From positions 2,108,001-2,172,000 of the forward strand of contig NZ_AP022596.1 in the NCBI RefSeq assembly GCF_010731895.1: 64,000 nucleotides of DNA, given 5' to 3'. Source of the stretch: Mycolicibacterium helvum. GTDB lineage: Bacteria; Actinomycetota; Actinomycetes; Mycobacteriales; Mycobacteriaceae. This document shows, piece by piece, positions 32,787 through 42,575 of the stretch. The notes under the pieces were generated by a model. That model worked only from the letters and a program-made list of their open reading frames with translations, was not told the origin of the DNA and searched no databases. Numbering within the stretch: position 1 is the stretch's first letter; the number at the start of each line of letters is the position of its first letter. The position numbers and the translations under genes are program-made.

Positions 32787-33787
32787 TTCGCCTCCCCCGA
32801 CGGGTTGGGCTTAGCCAGCACCGAGAGATTGGCCACCTGCCACTGACCGGAGGCGGATCGCTCGAAGCTCACCTGCACGGTCGCGGTGATCAACCGTTGG
32901 TTGGGGGCTTCGCCGCGCTGGCCCTGCATGAGCAGCAGCATCTCCCCGCGATCGCCGGTGTTGGTCAGCACGGCGCTGTTGGTGACCCAATAGTCGTTGT
33001 CGACAGCTCCGGCCTTGCGAACCGAATCCTGCTGGGCCACAAGCTGTTGCCGATAGCCGTCGGTCACCAGCCCCCGGGCCCGCGCGAAATCCGCGTCGAT
33101 GGTGGCGACGTTGTAACTCAGCATCTGCTGGACGAGCTTGGGTCCCTGCACCGCCAGCTGCTGACGGCTCTGCTCGACGGCGAGTTCAGGCCGGTACACC
33201 GCGAAGTACCCGAGTGCGGTCGCCGCACCGGCGACCACCGCGAGCGCCACCAGCACCGCACCGGCGAACTTCCGCCGATTGGGACGCTCGGCGACGCGGT
33301 GCACCCCGGTGCGCGCGAGCAGATCGGCGAACGTCCGATTGCGCGGGTCCCACAACGGCCACAGCCAGCCGATGAACAGTGCGGCGGTGTCAAGCAGGTG
33401 CGCGACATCGCGCACGAGCAAGCGCCACGGATCGATCGGGGCGCCATCGCGTCTGACGACAGCGATACCAGCCAGCGAGCGGCCGAGTGTCCACCCGGTG
33501 AGCGACGGCAGCAGCAGCCGGTTGAGTGCCATGGCCAGGAACACCGCCGCGGCCAGGGCAATCACCGTCCACCGCAACCACCCCCGGCCCGATATCGACG
33601 CCGACTGTGCGACCAGCAGACAGGTGATCACCACACCGGTGGGAAAGAACACGTCGACCGCGAAGGCGCCCGCACGCGCCGGCCAGCTCGCCAACACAGC
33701 GGCGGGCGTCTGGCCAGTCACCTCGATGGCGTCGATCTCGACGGCGGTGGCGTCAGCCTCGTCGGCGTCCGGGGCCGTCACCGTCAC
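32783..33787 (-). CDS. RDD-domain Mce-associated membrane protein (Rv0176-like)
   Basis: The 334-residue protein has an RDD domain (about residues 30-165; membrane segments with WPARAGAFAVDVFFPTGVV, LTGWTLGRSLAGIAVVRRDG and FADLLARTGVHRV). A further membrane helix near 185 leads to an external Mam-type domain (ARGLVTDGYRQQLVAQQDSV). It overlaps both neighbours by four bases. RDD proteins of mce loci are proposed to anchor or regulate the permease complex; the mechanism is not known. Confidence 0.9.
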   Translation of the reverse strand: MTVTAPDADEADATAVEIDAIEVTGQTPAAVLASWPARAGAFAVDVFFPTGVVITCLLVAQSASISGRGWLRWTVIALAAAVFLAMALNRLLLPSLTGWTLGRSLAGIAVVRRDGAPIDPWRLLVRDVAHLLDTAALFIGWLWPLWDPRNRTFADLLARTGVHRVAERPNRRKFAGAVLVALAVVAGAATALGYFAVYRPELAVEQSRQQLAVQGPKLVQQMLSYNVATIDADFARARGLVTDGYRQQLVAQQDSVRKAGAVDNDYWVTNSAVLTNTGDRGEMLLLMQGQRGEAPNQRLITATVQVSFERSASGQWQVANLSVLAKPNPSGEAK

Positions 33788-34371
33788 TTACTCACCTGGT
33801 CGAGTTTGGCGATCTTGTAGGTGCCTCCCTCGGGCATCATCCGGACCCGCAGACGGTAGCCCTGCTCCTGATCTTGCGTCTGGGAGTTGGACACCTTCAC
33901 CCGCACGGCCACCAGGACGTCCATCGAGCCGTCATCGTTGTGCCGTTCCACGGCCGCGCGCATGTTGGAGACCTGCACCTGGACCTTGGCGGCCTGGTAG
34001 GCGTCCACCAGAAGCCCGCTGTAGAGGGTTGCCTGCGCACCGAAGTCGCCCGTCGCGCACTCGATGATCTTCTGCTGACTGGCTGCCATCGCGGCGGCGT
34101 CAGGTGCCTGAGTGGCGGTGACGCAATCCTTGGCGGCAGCCAGCGCGACCGTCTCCGCCCGAGCCGCGGCAACACTCTTCTGGTGCGCGCGCATGGCGAA
34201 GAAACCGCCGGCGGCGATCAGCAGGCTCGCGATCACCAGTGCCGAGCACACACCCGCCAGTCGGCGCCCACTCAGCCGGGACCCTCGCGGCTGCTCACCG
34301 TCAGCTGCTTGCGTCTCATCGACCGCACTGGCCTGGGACTCGACGATGTCGTCGTCGGTAGCCGGTCTCAC
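33784..34371 (-). CDS. Mce-associated membrane protein (Rv0175-like)
   Basis: The 195-residue single-pass protein has membrane helix LAGVCSALVIASLLIAAGGFFA and an external Mam domain with two cysteines (KDCVTA, ECATGDF). The GTG start has GAGGAG five bases before it. The same frame stays open upstream with acidic, protein-like sequence (TDDEAERSEVEES) but has no start codon before it enters mce1F. It lies 55 bp after mce1F in the same operon. Confidence 0.87.
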   Translation of the reverse strand: MRPATDDDIVESQASAVDETQAADGEQPRGSRLSGRRLAGVCSALVIASLLIAAGGFFAMRAHQKSVAAARAETVALAAAKDCVTATQAPDAAAMAASQQKIIECATGDFGAQATLYSGLLVDAYQAAKVQVQVSNMRAAVERHNDDGSMDVLVAVRVKVSNSQTQDQEQGYRLRVRMMPEGGTYKIAKLDQVSK

Positions 34372-34426
34372 CGACTCCTCGACTTCGCTACGTTCAGCCT
34401 CATCATCGGTGTGGGCGGGGTGGGGG

Positions 34427-35977
34427 TCAGCCGGCCGGGGCCAGCATCTCCTTCCATCCGTCGTCTCCTGTACTGCTCGAGTTGCTGACGCTGTATTTCA
34501 CACCGTCAGGACCGACCAACTCCCCGCTCTGCGGGCTGTAGATGGCCGTATTGCCCGCTGCCGGGGTGTACGTGCAGGGATTCGGCTGCTGGCCGTTGCA
34601 CTGCACGGTGCCAGTCCCGGATGGGCTGGCGTTGTCACTGACCGGTGGCGGGGTCCCTGGCAGCAGATCGGCCGGCAACGGGTTCATCCCGTTGTTGATC
34701 GAAGGTGCCGGTATCACGGTACCGGGGTTCACTGGCTGGTCGCATCGCGCACCGGGCGCCGGGCAGTTCAGCACCTGGTTGGGATCACCGAACCACGGGT
34801 TGTTCCCCAGCGGCGTGTACGGCTCGTTGCTCCGGCACTCCATCGGCGTCGCCGCCCGTTTCCCGGGCACATCCGTGCACGGGAAGTTACGTGCGCCACG
34901 AACCACGTTCGCGGGGGTGTCCTTGGGGATCTTGCAGTACAGCCCGTTCTCCACCGGCATCGGCCTGGTGTCCGCGGGTGCACGCCACTGGCTGGCCGGC
35001 AGGAAGCCGGTCAGACACGGCGGCGGCTGGTTGATGGTCAACCCGAAGTCCAGCGCCGCCTGACCCGGGTACGGCGCCGACACCGACTGCGCGACCGAAG
35101 CGCCCTGCGGCAACAGCACCAGTGACTGCTCGACGCCCTTGTTGTAGCGCTTGAGCATGTCCAGCACGATCTCGAGGTTGGCCAGCGTCTGCGGCAACGC
35201 CTCGCGTACGTCGCTGAACACCGCGTTGACCGCGTCGGCGGTCGGTGCGGCCTGGCGCAGCCCATCGCGCAACGCCTGATCCTGTGCAGCGGTCTGCGAC
35301 GCGATGGTGTTCAGGTTCGCCGACCACCGCTGGATCGCATTCGAGGAGTCGATCTGGCTGTCGATGACGGCAGGCGAATTCGCGATGATGTCGTTGACGT
35401 CGGCGATGTTGGTCTTGAAATCACCCACGATCGCCTGCGTGCCGTCGACCAGGCGTTGCAGCGACGGGCCCAAACCGCCTACCGCCTGGGCGGTTTCGTT
35501 CAACAGCACCGGGATCTTGTCGGCAGGCAGCGCGGCGAGTCCCTTATTGGCCGCATCCAGCGCCGGGCCGATCTCCTCCGGCACCGTCGACTTCGTGATG
35601 GTCTGCCCGCTGGCGAAGTACTGACCAGGATTTCCGTCGGACACCAGGTCGAGGTACTGCTCACCGACCGCGGACACCGAGTGCACATTGGCCGACGCGT
35701 CGAGCGGAATCTTGTACTTGTCGCTGATGCTCATGGTCGCCCGGACACCGTTCTCGGTGGGCTCGACCTCGGTGACTCTGCCGATCGTGATACCCCGATA
35801 GGTGACGTTGGCCGTCCGGTACAGACCACCCGACGACGGCAGGTCCGCCTTCAGTTCGTACTGCCCGATACCCGCCAGCGTGGGCAGGCGCAGGAAATAC
35901 CAGCCCAGCACCAGCAGGGCGACCACCGTCAGCACGCCGAACACGACGAGCTGTGTCTTGATGAAGCGCGTCAACAT
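34427..35977 (-). CDS. mce1F: MCE-family protein Mce1F
   Basis: The 516-residue protein has an N-terminal membrane helix (VVFGVLTVVALLVLGWYFL), an MCE domain (about residues 38-115; ADLPSSGGLYRTANVTYRGITIGRV) and a long helical region (about 130-320) that builds the lipid-conducting tube. An extended C-terminal tail contains several cysteines (PPPCLTG, YCKIP, NFPCTD, MECRS, LNCPAPGARC), likely disulfide-bonded outside the cell. It is the last of the six mce genes, 15 bp after mce1E. Loss of one Mce protein usually inactivates the importer. Confidence 0.95.
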   Translation of the reverse strand: MLTRFIKTQLVVFGVLTVVALLVLGWYFLRLPTLAGIGQYELKADLPSSGGLYRTANVTYRGITIGRVTEVEPTENGVRATMSISDKYKIPLDASANVHSVSAVGEQYLDLVSDGNPGQYFASGQTITKSTVPEEIGPALDAANKGLAALPADKIPVLLNETAQAVGGLGPSLQRLVDGTQAIVGDFKTNIADVNDIIANSPAVIDSQIDSSNAIQRWSANLNTIASQTAAQDQALRDGLRQAAPTADAVNAVFSDVREALPQTLANLEIVLDMLKRYNKGVEQSLVLLPQGASVAQSVSAPYPGQAALDFGLTINQPPPCLTGFLPASQWRAPADTRPMPVENGLYCKIPKDTPANVVRGARNFPCTDVPGKRAATPMECRSNEPYTPLGNNPWFGDPNQVLNCPAPGARCDQPVNPGTVIPAPSINNGMNPLPADLLPGTPPPVSDNASPSGTGTVQCNGQQPNPCTYTPAAGNTAIYSPQSGELVGPDGVKYSVSNSSSTGDDGWKEMLAPAG

Positions 35978-35992
35978 CTACTCGTCACCCCT

Positions 35993-37150
35993 TCACTCGC
36001 CACGCTCGACAAACGGTCCGCCACCGTCGGTCATGTTCGGGTGAGGCGTGAACCGGACATCCGGAATCATCGTCTGCGGATCGCGACCCCAAGCCTGCTC
36101 GAGGGCGCGCAGCATTCCCGAGACTCCGGTACCGGTCAGGAATGCGTTGTCGAGCGAGCTCAGCGTCAGGTCGAAAGTGGCCGACGTATTGATGTAGTCG
36201 CCACGAATCACCTTCGGGATGTTGTCGATCGGGTACGGAGCCGTGATGACCAACTTCAGCGAGTCGATCAGATACGGCGCGGCCCGGCCGAACTGCTTGA
36301 GCGGACGCTGCAGCAGCGCCAGGTTGGTGTCGAAATCGGCACGCGACTGCGACAGCGTCTGATCGGTGATCGCACTGAACCGGCCGAGCGCCTCGACGGC
36401 GCCGGTGAACCGGTCCCTGGCATCGGCGAAATACTTGATCAGCGGCGGGAATTCGGTGAGCACGCGGTCCAGGGTGGCGTTACGAGCGGCAACGATCGAC
36501 ACCAGTTCGTTGGTCTTGTCGATCGCCCGGGTCAGGTCGTCGCGCTGCTGGTTGAGCTGATCGGTGAACGTGTCCAGCTTGCCCAGGAAGTCGCGGATCT
36601 GCTCGGCGTTGCCGTCCAGGATGTTGGAGACCTCGGTCTGGATGATCTCCAGGTTCGGGATGCCGCCACCACGCAGCACGGTGGCGATGCTGGCCAGCGT
36701 GCGTTCAGTGGTCGGGAAGGACTGCGAGTTCTTCAGCGGGATCGTCGCGCCGCTGCGCAGCGGCTCGGACGACGGATTCGGCGGCGGATCCAGCTCGACG
36801 TGCTGAGTGCCCAGCAAGCTGGTCTGGCCGATCCGCGCAATGGCGTTGGCCGGCAGCTTGATTCCGGGCTGCAGCTCGAGCGTCAGGGTCGGAATCCAGT
36901 TCTTCAGCTCGATGGCGCGCACCGAACCCACGAACACGTCGGCAACTCGCACGCGGCTGTTGACGTTGAGCGCCAACGTATCCGGCATCTGGACGTAGAT
37001 GGTCATCTTGTCCTTGCCGCTACCGGGCCCGCCCGGCATCGGCACGTTGGCGATACCGCGCCAGCCGCACGACGTCAGCACCAGCGCCGTCAACAGCAGG
37101 ATGAAACCGCGCCAGCCGAACCGGCGGGCGGTGGTCAGAATGGCACTCAC
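35993..37150 (-). CDS. mce1E: Mce1E lipoprotein (LprK-like)
   Basis: The 385-residue MCE protein has a lipoprotein signal: GFILLLTALVLTSCGW, lipobox LTSC with the cysteine near residue 28. The fifth protein of each mce operon is a lipoprotein, which fixes its identity. The MCE domain spans about residues 45-125 (MTIYVQMPDTLALNVNSRVR, VADVFVGSV). The helical region follows (TFTDQLNQQRDDLTRAIDKT). The start overlaps the mce1D stop by four bases. Confidence 0.95.
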   Translation of the reverse strand: MSAILTTARRFGWRGFILLLTALVLTSCGWRGIANVPMPGGPGSGKDKMTIYVQMPDTLALNVNSRVRVADVFVGSVRAIELKNWIPTLTLELQPGIKLPANAIARIGQTSLLGTQHVELDPPPNPSSEPLRSGATIPLKNSQSFPTTERTLASIATVLRGGGIPNLEIIQTEVSNILDGNAEQIRDFLGKLDTFTDQLNQQRDDLTRAIDKTNELVSIVAARNATLDRVLTEFPPLIKYFADARDRFTGAVEALGRFSAITDQTLSQSRADFDTNLALLQRPLKQFGRAAPYLIDSLKLVITAPYPIDNIPKVIRGDYINTSATFDLTLSSLDNAFLTGTGVSGMLRALEQAWGRDPQTMIPDVRFTPHPNMTDGGGPFVERGE

Positions 37151-38769
37151 TGTCCACCTCCCGCTTCAGCGGGCAACACCGGACCGGCGGCGGGAGCCGC
37201 GGGTGCGGCCGCCGGAGCCCCGCCGTTGATCTGCTGCGAGACGGGCAACGGTCCAGGGACCACGTCCGGCCCCGGCGGTGGCGGCGGGATCGCGCCCGGG
37301 TACCACGGCGGCGGCAGCGGATTGTTCTGGTCGTAGGAGTTCGACGGGGCACCACCGCGCGGGCCACCCGGCGGGTAAGAGACCGGGTCGGGACCGCCCA
37401 GCAACGCCGCCAGCGAGTCCGGGGTGAGCATGTTGGCGGTGAACGCCTGCACGTCCACACCCTGCATGCCCGGCGCCACAATCCAGCCCGGCTCGTGATT
37501 GCCGTGCGAGAACAACGTGTCCCGCGACCAGATGCCGGGCACCGTCGTGTCCTTGTACCCCGGCGGCGGCCGCAGCCGTTCCTCGGAGTAGGCCACGTAC
37601 TTCGGCAGCATCTCGGCGGTCGAGAACTGGTTGACGCCGAACGGCGGGAAGTTGAACTTGATCGCGTCCATGATCGGCGCGAGGTACTCCGCGCACATCT
37701 CTGCCGAATCCTGATAGCCCAGCCGGCTACCGGACTGGATCGCGCTACAGATGAACTGCAACGGGTTGGCGAAGCTGGCGATGGTCGGAATCGCCACCAG
37801 CGCACCGTGCGTCGGGTGGTAGATGTTCTGCAGGTTGGCGGCCAGGTTCGGGTAGACGTGCAACACCGTCTCCAGGCCGTTGCGCGATTCCGGCTGCAGG
37901 ACCTGGGTCGTGACCTCGGAGAGGTTGTTGATGTCCTTGCTCAGCACCGAACCGTTGTCGTTGACGAACTTGCGCGCCGTGGTCAATAGCGTGTCAATGT
38001 CCTTGACCGCCTTGGCGACTTCTTGATCTGAGTGGCTGAACGAGTTGGTGAAGGTGGCCAGGTTGTTGTTCAGCGACACCAGCTGCTGGTCACTCTTGTG
38101 CAGTGCGTTGACGAACAGGGCCAGGCTCTTGAGCACACCGAAGAAATCGCCACGCCCTTCGTTGAGCGCCGTCACCGCGTCGGACAGCGCCTTGAACGTG
38201 GTGTTGATCTGCTCGCCCTTGCCCTCCAGCCCGTTGGCGAAGGACTCCAGGACATCACCGAAGGGGCCCTTGGGCTGATCGGGTGTCGGGCCGAGTTTGG
38301 TGACGATATCGGAGATCTGGTTACGCAGGTCGTCCCACTCCACCGGCACCTGGGTGCGTTCGATCGGGATGACGGCGTTGTCGGCCATCACCGGACCGCC
38401 GTTGTAGGGCGGTGCCAGCTGGATCACCCGGGAGGCAACCAGACTCGGGTTGAGGATCGTCGCGGTGGCGTCGGCGGGGACCTTGTACTTGTTCTGGTAG
38501 TTGAAGGTGACCTTCATCTTGTCGCCGGCCGGTTCGATCTTGTCGATCTGGCCGACCTGCACACCCATGATCTGGACGCGGTCACCCGGGTACAGCGCGA
38601 GCGCCTCGGGGAAGTACGCCACCACAGTGTTGGTGGTCAGCTTCTTGTACAGCTGGTAGCCGACCAGCCCCGCAACCAGCGCGATGATCACCACGAGGGT
38701 GCCCACGACGACGGACATCCGAGACATCTTCGGCACACCCAGATTACGAATATTGAAGACTGTCGACAT
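37147..38769 (-). CDS. mce1D: MCE-family protein Mce1D
   Basis: The 540-residue protein has an N-terminal membrane helix (VVVGTLVVIIALVAGLVGY), an MCE domain (about residues 45-125; YFPEALALYPGDRVQIMGVQVGQIDKI) and a long helical tube-forming segment. The C-terminal tail of about 90 residues is rich in Pro, Gly and Ala (PLPPPWYPG, PPPPPG). It overlaps mce1E by four bases and follows mce1C by three. Confidence 0.95.
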   Translation of the reverse strand: MSTVFNIRNLGVPKMSRMSVVVGTLVVIIALVAGLVGYQLYKKLTTNTVVAYFPEALALYPGDRVQIMGVQVGQIDKIEPAGDKMKVTFNYQNKYKVPADATATILNPSLVASRVIQLAPPYNGGPVMADNAVIPIERTQVPVEWDDLRNQISDIVTKLGPTPDQPKGPFGDVLESFANGLEGKGEQINTTFKALSDAVTALNEGRGDFFGVLKSLALFVNALHKSDQQLVSLNNNLATFTNSFSHSDQEVAKAVKDIDTLLTTARKFVNDNGSVLSKDINNLSEVTTQVLQPESRNGLETVLHVYPNLAANLQNIYHPTHGALVAIPTIASFANPLQFICSAIQSGSRLGYQDSAEMCAEYLAPIMDAIKFNFPPFGVNQFSTAEMLPKYVAYSEERLRPPPGYKDTTVPGIWSRDTLFSHGNHEPGWIVAPGMQGVDVQAFTANMLTPDSLAALLGGPDPVSYPPGGPRGGAPSNSYDQNNPLPPPWYPGAIPPPPPGPDVVPGPLPVSQQINGGAPAAAPAAPAAGPVLPAEAGGGQ

Positions 38770-38772
38770 CGC

Positions 38773-40326
38773 TTACGCTCCCCCTCCCTGATCGACGGGC
38801 GCCAGGTCCCCGACCGGCGGCACCTGCGGCCCCGGTCCCGGTGGCGGGATCGGTCCGATGAGGGCGTTCGGCGGTGGGGCGTAGCCGGGGATATCGGTGG
38901 CCGGTCCCGGTGTCGGGGCGACCGGAACGGTGCGGGCTCCCGGCGGACCGGGCGCCAGCGGCGGGGCCGGCACGCCGGCCACGTTCGGGGAAAGCTCGCC
39001 GGGGAAGGCTGCGCTCGGCACGCCCGGGCCGCCGACCGCGGCGGGGTTCGGCGCTGAGATCGGCACGTCGGCGAGCGGGTAACCACCCGGCACCGGACCG
39101 AACGGACCGTCCGTCAGGCCGGCACAGGGCAGCGGGTTGCCCGGTGTCGGAATGCCATCGGCGGGTGGGGTGTACGAGCACGGTGAGCCCGGGCCGACGG
39201 CGGGACCGGGATGGTCCGGTGTGCCCTCCAGCGGGATCGGGGCCGGCGGCGGCGCACCGTTGGGCTGGCGCTGTCCGTTGGGATCGGGGAACTTGAAGGC
39301 CGGCAGACCCGCGTTGCGCCAGAACTGTTCGGGATCGATGCCGCGCTTCTTGAACGCGGCGTCCACCCACGGCTGCAGGATCTGGTAGGGCACCAGGTTG
39401 ACCACCAGCACCTTGAAGTACGGACCCGACCCGATGGCCTCGGCCAGTGCGCCCATGAACTTCGAGGCGGTGATCAGCACATCGGACAGGTCGGTCTTGT
39501 GCTTCACCAGCACATCGCTGATTGTTTTGAGCTGCTCCAGAACATGATTCAGGTTCGGATTGTCGTTGACGAATCCGGTGAACTGCTCGGAGAGCGCAGA
39601 AACATTGGCCAGCAGGTAGTCGACCTCGGAACGGCGCTCGTTGACGGCGGCCAGCAGGGTCTGGGCGTTGACCGCCAGGCGGTTGATCTGCTCGCTGCGG
39701 TTACCGAGCACGGCGGCGACCTTGTTGGCGTTGGCCAGCAGTTGCTTGAACTGCTCGTCACGCTTTCCGATCGTGTCGGAGAACCGGGCGACCCCGTCCA
39801 GCGCCGCGCTCAGGTGCGGATAGGTCTGATCGATGGTCTCGGACAACACGTTCAGCGACCGTTTGACGGTGTCGATATCCCAGCCCGCAGCGGCTTTCGT
39901 CACATCGAAGACCGCGTCGTAGATCTGGTAGGGCGTGGTGGTCTGGCCGATCGGCAGCACCGCGCCCGCCTGCAGCAGCTTGCTGCCTCGCGGCTCGATC
40001 TCGAGCACCCGCTTGCCCAGGATCGTCTCGGTGCGGATAGCCACTCGGCTCTCGGTGCCAATCTGCCTGGGGCCCAGGTTGAATCCGATCAACACGTGGT
40101 CGCCATCGATCTTCAGCGACTTGACCGTGCCGACGTCCATCCCGGCGATACGCACCTTGTCATCGGGGTTGAGGCCCGCGCTGTCGCTGAATTGGCCGTA
40201 GTAGGTCGGCTGGGCGAACAGCTGGGGAATACCGGAGAAGCTCTGTCCCACAGCGACGACGAGCACGATGATCACGATGCCGGCCAGGCCGTTCTTGATC
40301 CGGTTGGGAGTCTCTAGCGTCCTCAT
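38773..40326 (-). CDS. mce1C: MCE-family protein Mce1C with Pro/Gly-rich tail
   Basis: The protein has 517 residues, with membrane helix AGIVIIVLVVAVGQSFSG, an MCE domain (about 30-110; GLNPDDKVRIAGMDVGTVKSL) and a helical segment. An unusually long Pro/Gly/Ala tail (about the last 150 residues) is suited to reaching through the cell wall. ATG 40326 overlaps the mce1B stop (ATGA). The longer GTG at 40338 is less likely. Confidence 0.95.
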   Translation of the reverse strand: MRTLETPNRIKNGLAGIVIIVLVVAVGQSFSGIPQLFAQPTYYGQFSDSAGLNPDDKVRIAGMDVGTVKSLKIDGDHVLIGFNLGPRQIGTESRVAIRTETILGKRVLEIEPRGSKLLQAGAVLPIGQTTTPYQIYDAVFDVTKAAAGWDIDTVKRSLNVLSETIDQTYPHLSAALDGVARFSDTIGKRDEQFKQLLANANKVAAVLGNRSEQINRLAVNAQTLLAAVNERRSEVDYLLANVSALSEQFTGFVNDNPNLNHVLEQLKTISDVLVKHKTDLSDVLITASKFMGALAEAIGSGPYFKVLVVNLVPYQILQPWVDAAFKKRGIDPEQFWRNAGLPAFKFPDPNGQRQPNGAPPPAPIPLEGTPDHPGPAVGPGSPCSYTPPADGIPTPGNPLPCAGLTDGPFGPVPGGYPLADVPISAPNPAAVGGPGVPSAAFPGELSPNVAGVPAPPLAPGPPGARTVPVAPTPGPATDIPGYAPPPNALIGPIPPPGPGPQVPPVGDLAPVDQGGGA

Positions 40327-41363
40327 TGCGGCGTGCACCTACCCGTGGGCTGCTGAGTGATCTTCACGGTGCGGACCGGGCCACCGGGCTGCAGACCGTT
40401 GAGCTTCAGGTTGATGTCACACAGGTAGAAGTTGAAGAAATCGCCGTAGATACCGCCGGCGCGGCCGATCATCTTCACTGCCACCGGCAACTTGGTCAGC
40501 AGGTCGTCGAGGCGGTCCTGACCGTCGGCCAGCGGCTGCTGGATGGTCTCGAGCTTGCCGATCGTGTCCTTGAGCTGCGGGCGATCATCGGCCAGCAGAT
40601 CACTCAAAGTGCCTGCCGCACTGCTGATGTTCGCGGTGGCTGAGGCCAGCGGGTCGGCGCGGTTCTTCAGGCCGGTGATGAGGATCTCGAAGTTGTTGAC
40701 CGTCTGGTCGAAGTCCTTCTCATGCTTGACGGTGGTGTCCAGCACGGTGTTCAGGTTGGTGATCACCTCGCCGATCGCCTGATCACGGTCCGCCAGCGCA
40801 GAGGTCAGCTGGGCCGTCTGATCCAGGATGTCGTTGATGGTGCCGCCCTGCCCCTGAAAAACGGTGATGAGCGACGAGGCGATGGTGTTGACCTTCTGCG
40901 GATCCAATGACTTGAACAGCGGCTTGAAACCACCGATGAGCGCGTCGAGATCCAGCGCCGGCTGAGTCCGCGACATCGGAATGAAGCCGCCCCCAGGCAG
41001 GATCCGGTCGGCACCCTCGCCGGTGCCGCGATCGAGGTTGACGTAACGGTTGCCGATCAGATCCTGGTAGCGGATCTGGGCGGTGGTCGACTGATACAGC
41101 GGCAGGGTCCGATCGACGTTGAGCGTCACCTGAACACGATCGCCGTTGCCGATCAGCTTGATGTCGGAGACCTTGCCGACCTCGACACCGCCAGCACGGA
41201 CGAACTGACCATTACGCAAACCACTGGCATTGCTGAATTCAGCTGTGTACGAGGTCGTTCGGTCGAAACGGAACTGACCAAACACGATGACGATAATCGC
41301 CGTGAAAAGCAGGAGCACCAGTGAGAATGCCCCGAGTTTGACTGCTGTGCCGGTGATTTTCAT
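40323..41363 (-). CDS. mce1B: MCE-family protein Mce1B
   Basis: The 346-residue protein is the shortest Mce here, as is usual for the B position. It has a membrane helix (LGAFSLVLLLFTAIIVIVFG), an MCE domain (about 35-115; NASGLRNGQFVRAGGVEVGKV) and a helical segment (INDILDQTAQLTSALADRDQ). It ends soon after FFNFYLCDINLKLNG with no long tail. ATG 41363 is set by overlap with the mce1A stop. Confidence 0.95.
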   Translation of the reverse strand: MKITGTAVKLGAFSLVLLLFTAIIVIVFGQFRFDRTTSYTAEFSNASGLRNGQFVRAGGVEVGKVSDIKLIGNGDRVQVTLNVDRTLPLYQSTTAQIRYQDLIGNRYVNLDRGTGEGADRILPGGGFIPMSRTQPALDLDALIGGFKPLFKSLDPQKVNTIASSLITVFQGQGGTINDILDQTAQLTSALADRDQAIGEVITNLNTVLDTTVKHEKDFDQTVNNFEILITGLKNRADPLASATANISSAAGTLSDLLADDRPQLKDTIGKLETIQQPLADGQDRLDDLLTKLPVAVKMIGRAGGIYGDFFNFYLCDINLKLNGLQPGGPVRTVKITQQPTGRCTPQ

Positions 41364-42571
41364 GGGTTGATCGTGTTCTCCCCGACTTGGCGTCCCCACA
41401 CATACTCGGTGAGGATCGGCTGGCCGAGCTCAAAGTGGTTGTACGGAGCGAGCGAGGCGCCGTCGTCGACCACCAGGTGCGGCGCAGGCCAGAAGTTGCG
41501 GTTGACCGTCTGCCAGCAGCCGGGCGCTCCGCCCGGGCCGCCGCGACCGTTGATCCTGGGGAGGTTGTCCGGATAGACGTACGGGTTAGGCGCACCGAGG
41601 AATTCGGTGACGGTGTCCAGCGAGTACCCGTTGCCGCCGAACGAAGCCAGCGCCGGCTGCAACGCCTCGGCCTCACCCTTGATCTGGCAGTAGAACTGCG
41701 GGCTGTAGGTGTCCAGCAGTTTGGCGGTGGGGATGAGGTCGGCCTGGCCGCGCACGAAGTAGGGGCCGCCGCGTTCGAAGATGTCGGCGCCGGTGTTGCC
41801 GAAGCCGGTGGAGGCCAGCAGCGCGGCGTCGAGGTCCTTCTGCTGCCCGTTGAGGGTGCGGGCGGTGGTGACCGCGTGGTCGAGGAAGTCCCACAGGTCG
41901 GGGCTGGCCTTGGTGTAGACATCGGCCAGCTTGGACAGCTGCTGAATGTTGGTGCGGATCTGCGGCATCTGCGGGTTGATGTCATCGAGGACGGCATTGC
42001 CGTTGACGATCGACTGCCCGAACTTGGTGCCCAACCCGCCCAGCGCTTCGGCAGCCGCCGACAGAGTCAGGTTCAGTTTGACCGGATCGACCTTCTCCGA
42101 GATCGACGTGAGCGTCTCGAACAACGTGTTGAACTCGGTGGTGACTCCCGAGGCCTTGATCACGTCGGCACTCGAAATCCGGGTCTTCACCGGGTCTTTC
42201 GGGCTGGTGAACGACACGTACTTGTTGCCGAACACGGTGCTGGCCTTGATCTGAGCATCGACGTTGGCTGGGATCAAGGGGATGTAGTGCGGTGCGACCT
42301 CCAGGGTGAGTTCGGCCACCGACTTACCGCCGCGATCCACCGCGGCCACGTTGCTGACGCGGCCGATCTCCACCCCGTTGTAGGTCACCTTCGAGCCCGG
42401 GTCCATCACCAGGCCGGCGCGGTCGGAGACCATCGTGAGCGTCGTCTTACGCGTCAGGTCACCACGGAATTGGAGGTAGACCAACGTCACCAGCACGATC
42501 GCCAGGACGAGGAAGACCACGCCCGCCAACTTCAGTGGCGGGCGCCGGGAAGCGTTCAATGGCTGCGTCAT
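41360..42571 (-). CDS. mce1A: MCE-family protein Mce1A
   Basis: The 403-residue protein has membrane helix LAGVVFLVLAIVLVTLVYLQF and an MCE domain (about 40-120; RAGLVMDPGSKVTYNGVEIG, KYVSFTSPKDP). Conserved helical segments VDPVKLNLTLSAAAEALGGLG and LLASTGFGNTGADIFERGGP closely resemble M. tuberculosis Mce1A as I remember it, which identifies the locus as mce1-type. ATG 42571 lies four bases after the yrbE1B stop. RGD at residues 36-38 follows the membrane helix and is probably incidental. Confidence 0.96.
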   Translation of the reverse strand: MTQPLNASRRPPLKLAGVVFLVLAIVLVTLVYLQFRGDLTRKTTLTMVSDRAGLVMDPGSKVTYNGVEIGRVSNVAAVDRGGKSVAELTLEVAPHYIPLIPANVDAQIKASTVFGNKYVSFTSPKDPVKTRISSADVIKASGVTTEFNTLFETLTSISEKVDPVKLNLTLSAAAEALGGLGTKFGQSIVNGNAVLDDINPQMPQIRTNIQQLSKLADVYTKASPDLWDFLDHAVTTARTLNGQQKDLDAALLASTGFGNTGADIFERGGPYFVRGQADLIPTAKLLDTYSPQFYCQIKGEAEALQPALASFGGNGYSLDTVTEFLGAPNPYVYPDNLPRINGRGGPGGAPGCWQTVNRNFWPAPHLVVDDGASLAPYNHFELGQPILTEYVWGRQVGENTINP

Positions 42572-42575
42572 ACCG

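Noticed and set aside
35456..37336. 626-codon open frame antisense to mce1F/mce1E
   Set aside because: High GC leaves long open frames opposite real genes. It lacks any family motif, and both mce genes beneath it are certain.
42454..42465. RGD tripeptide in Mce1A as a host-integrin motif
   Set aside because: It directly follows the membrane helix in the sequence LQFRGDLTRK, where related proteins have RGE; it is probably incidental.
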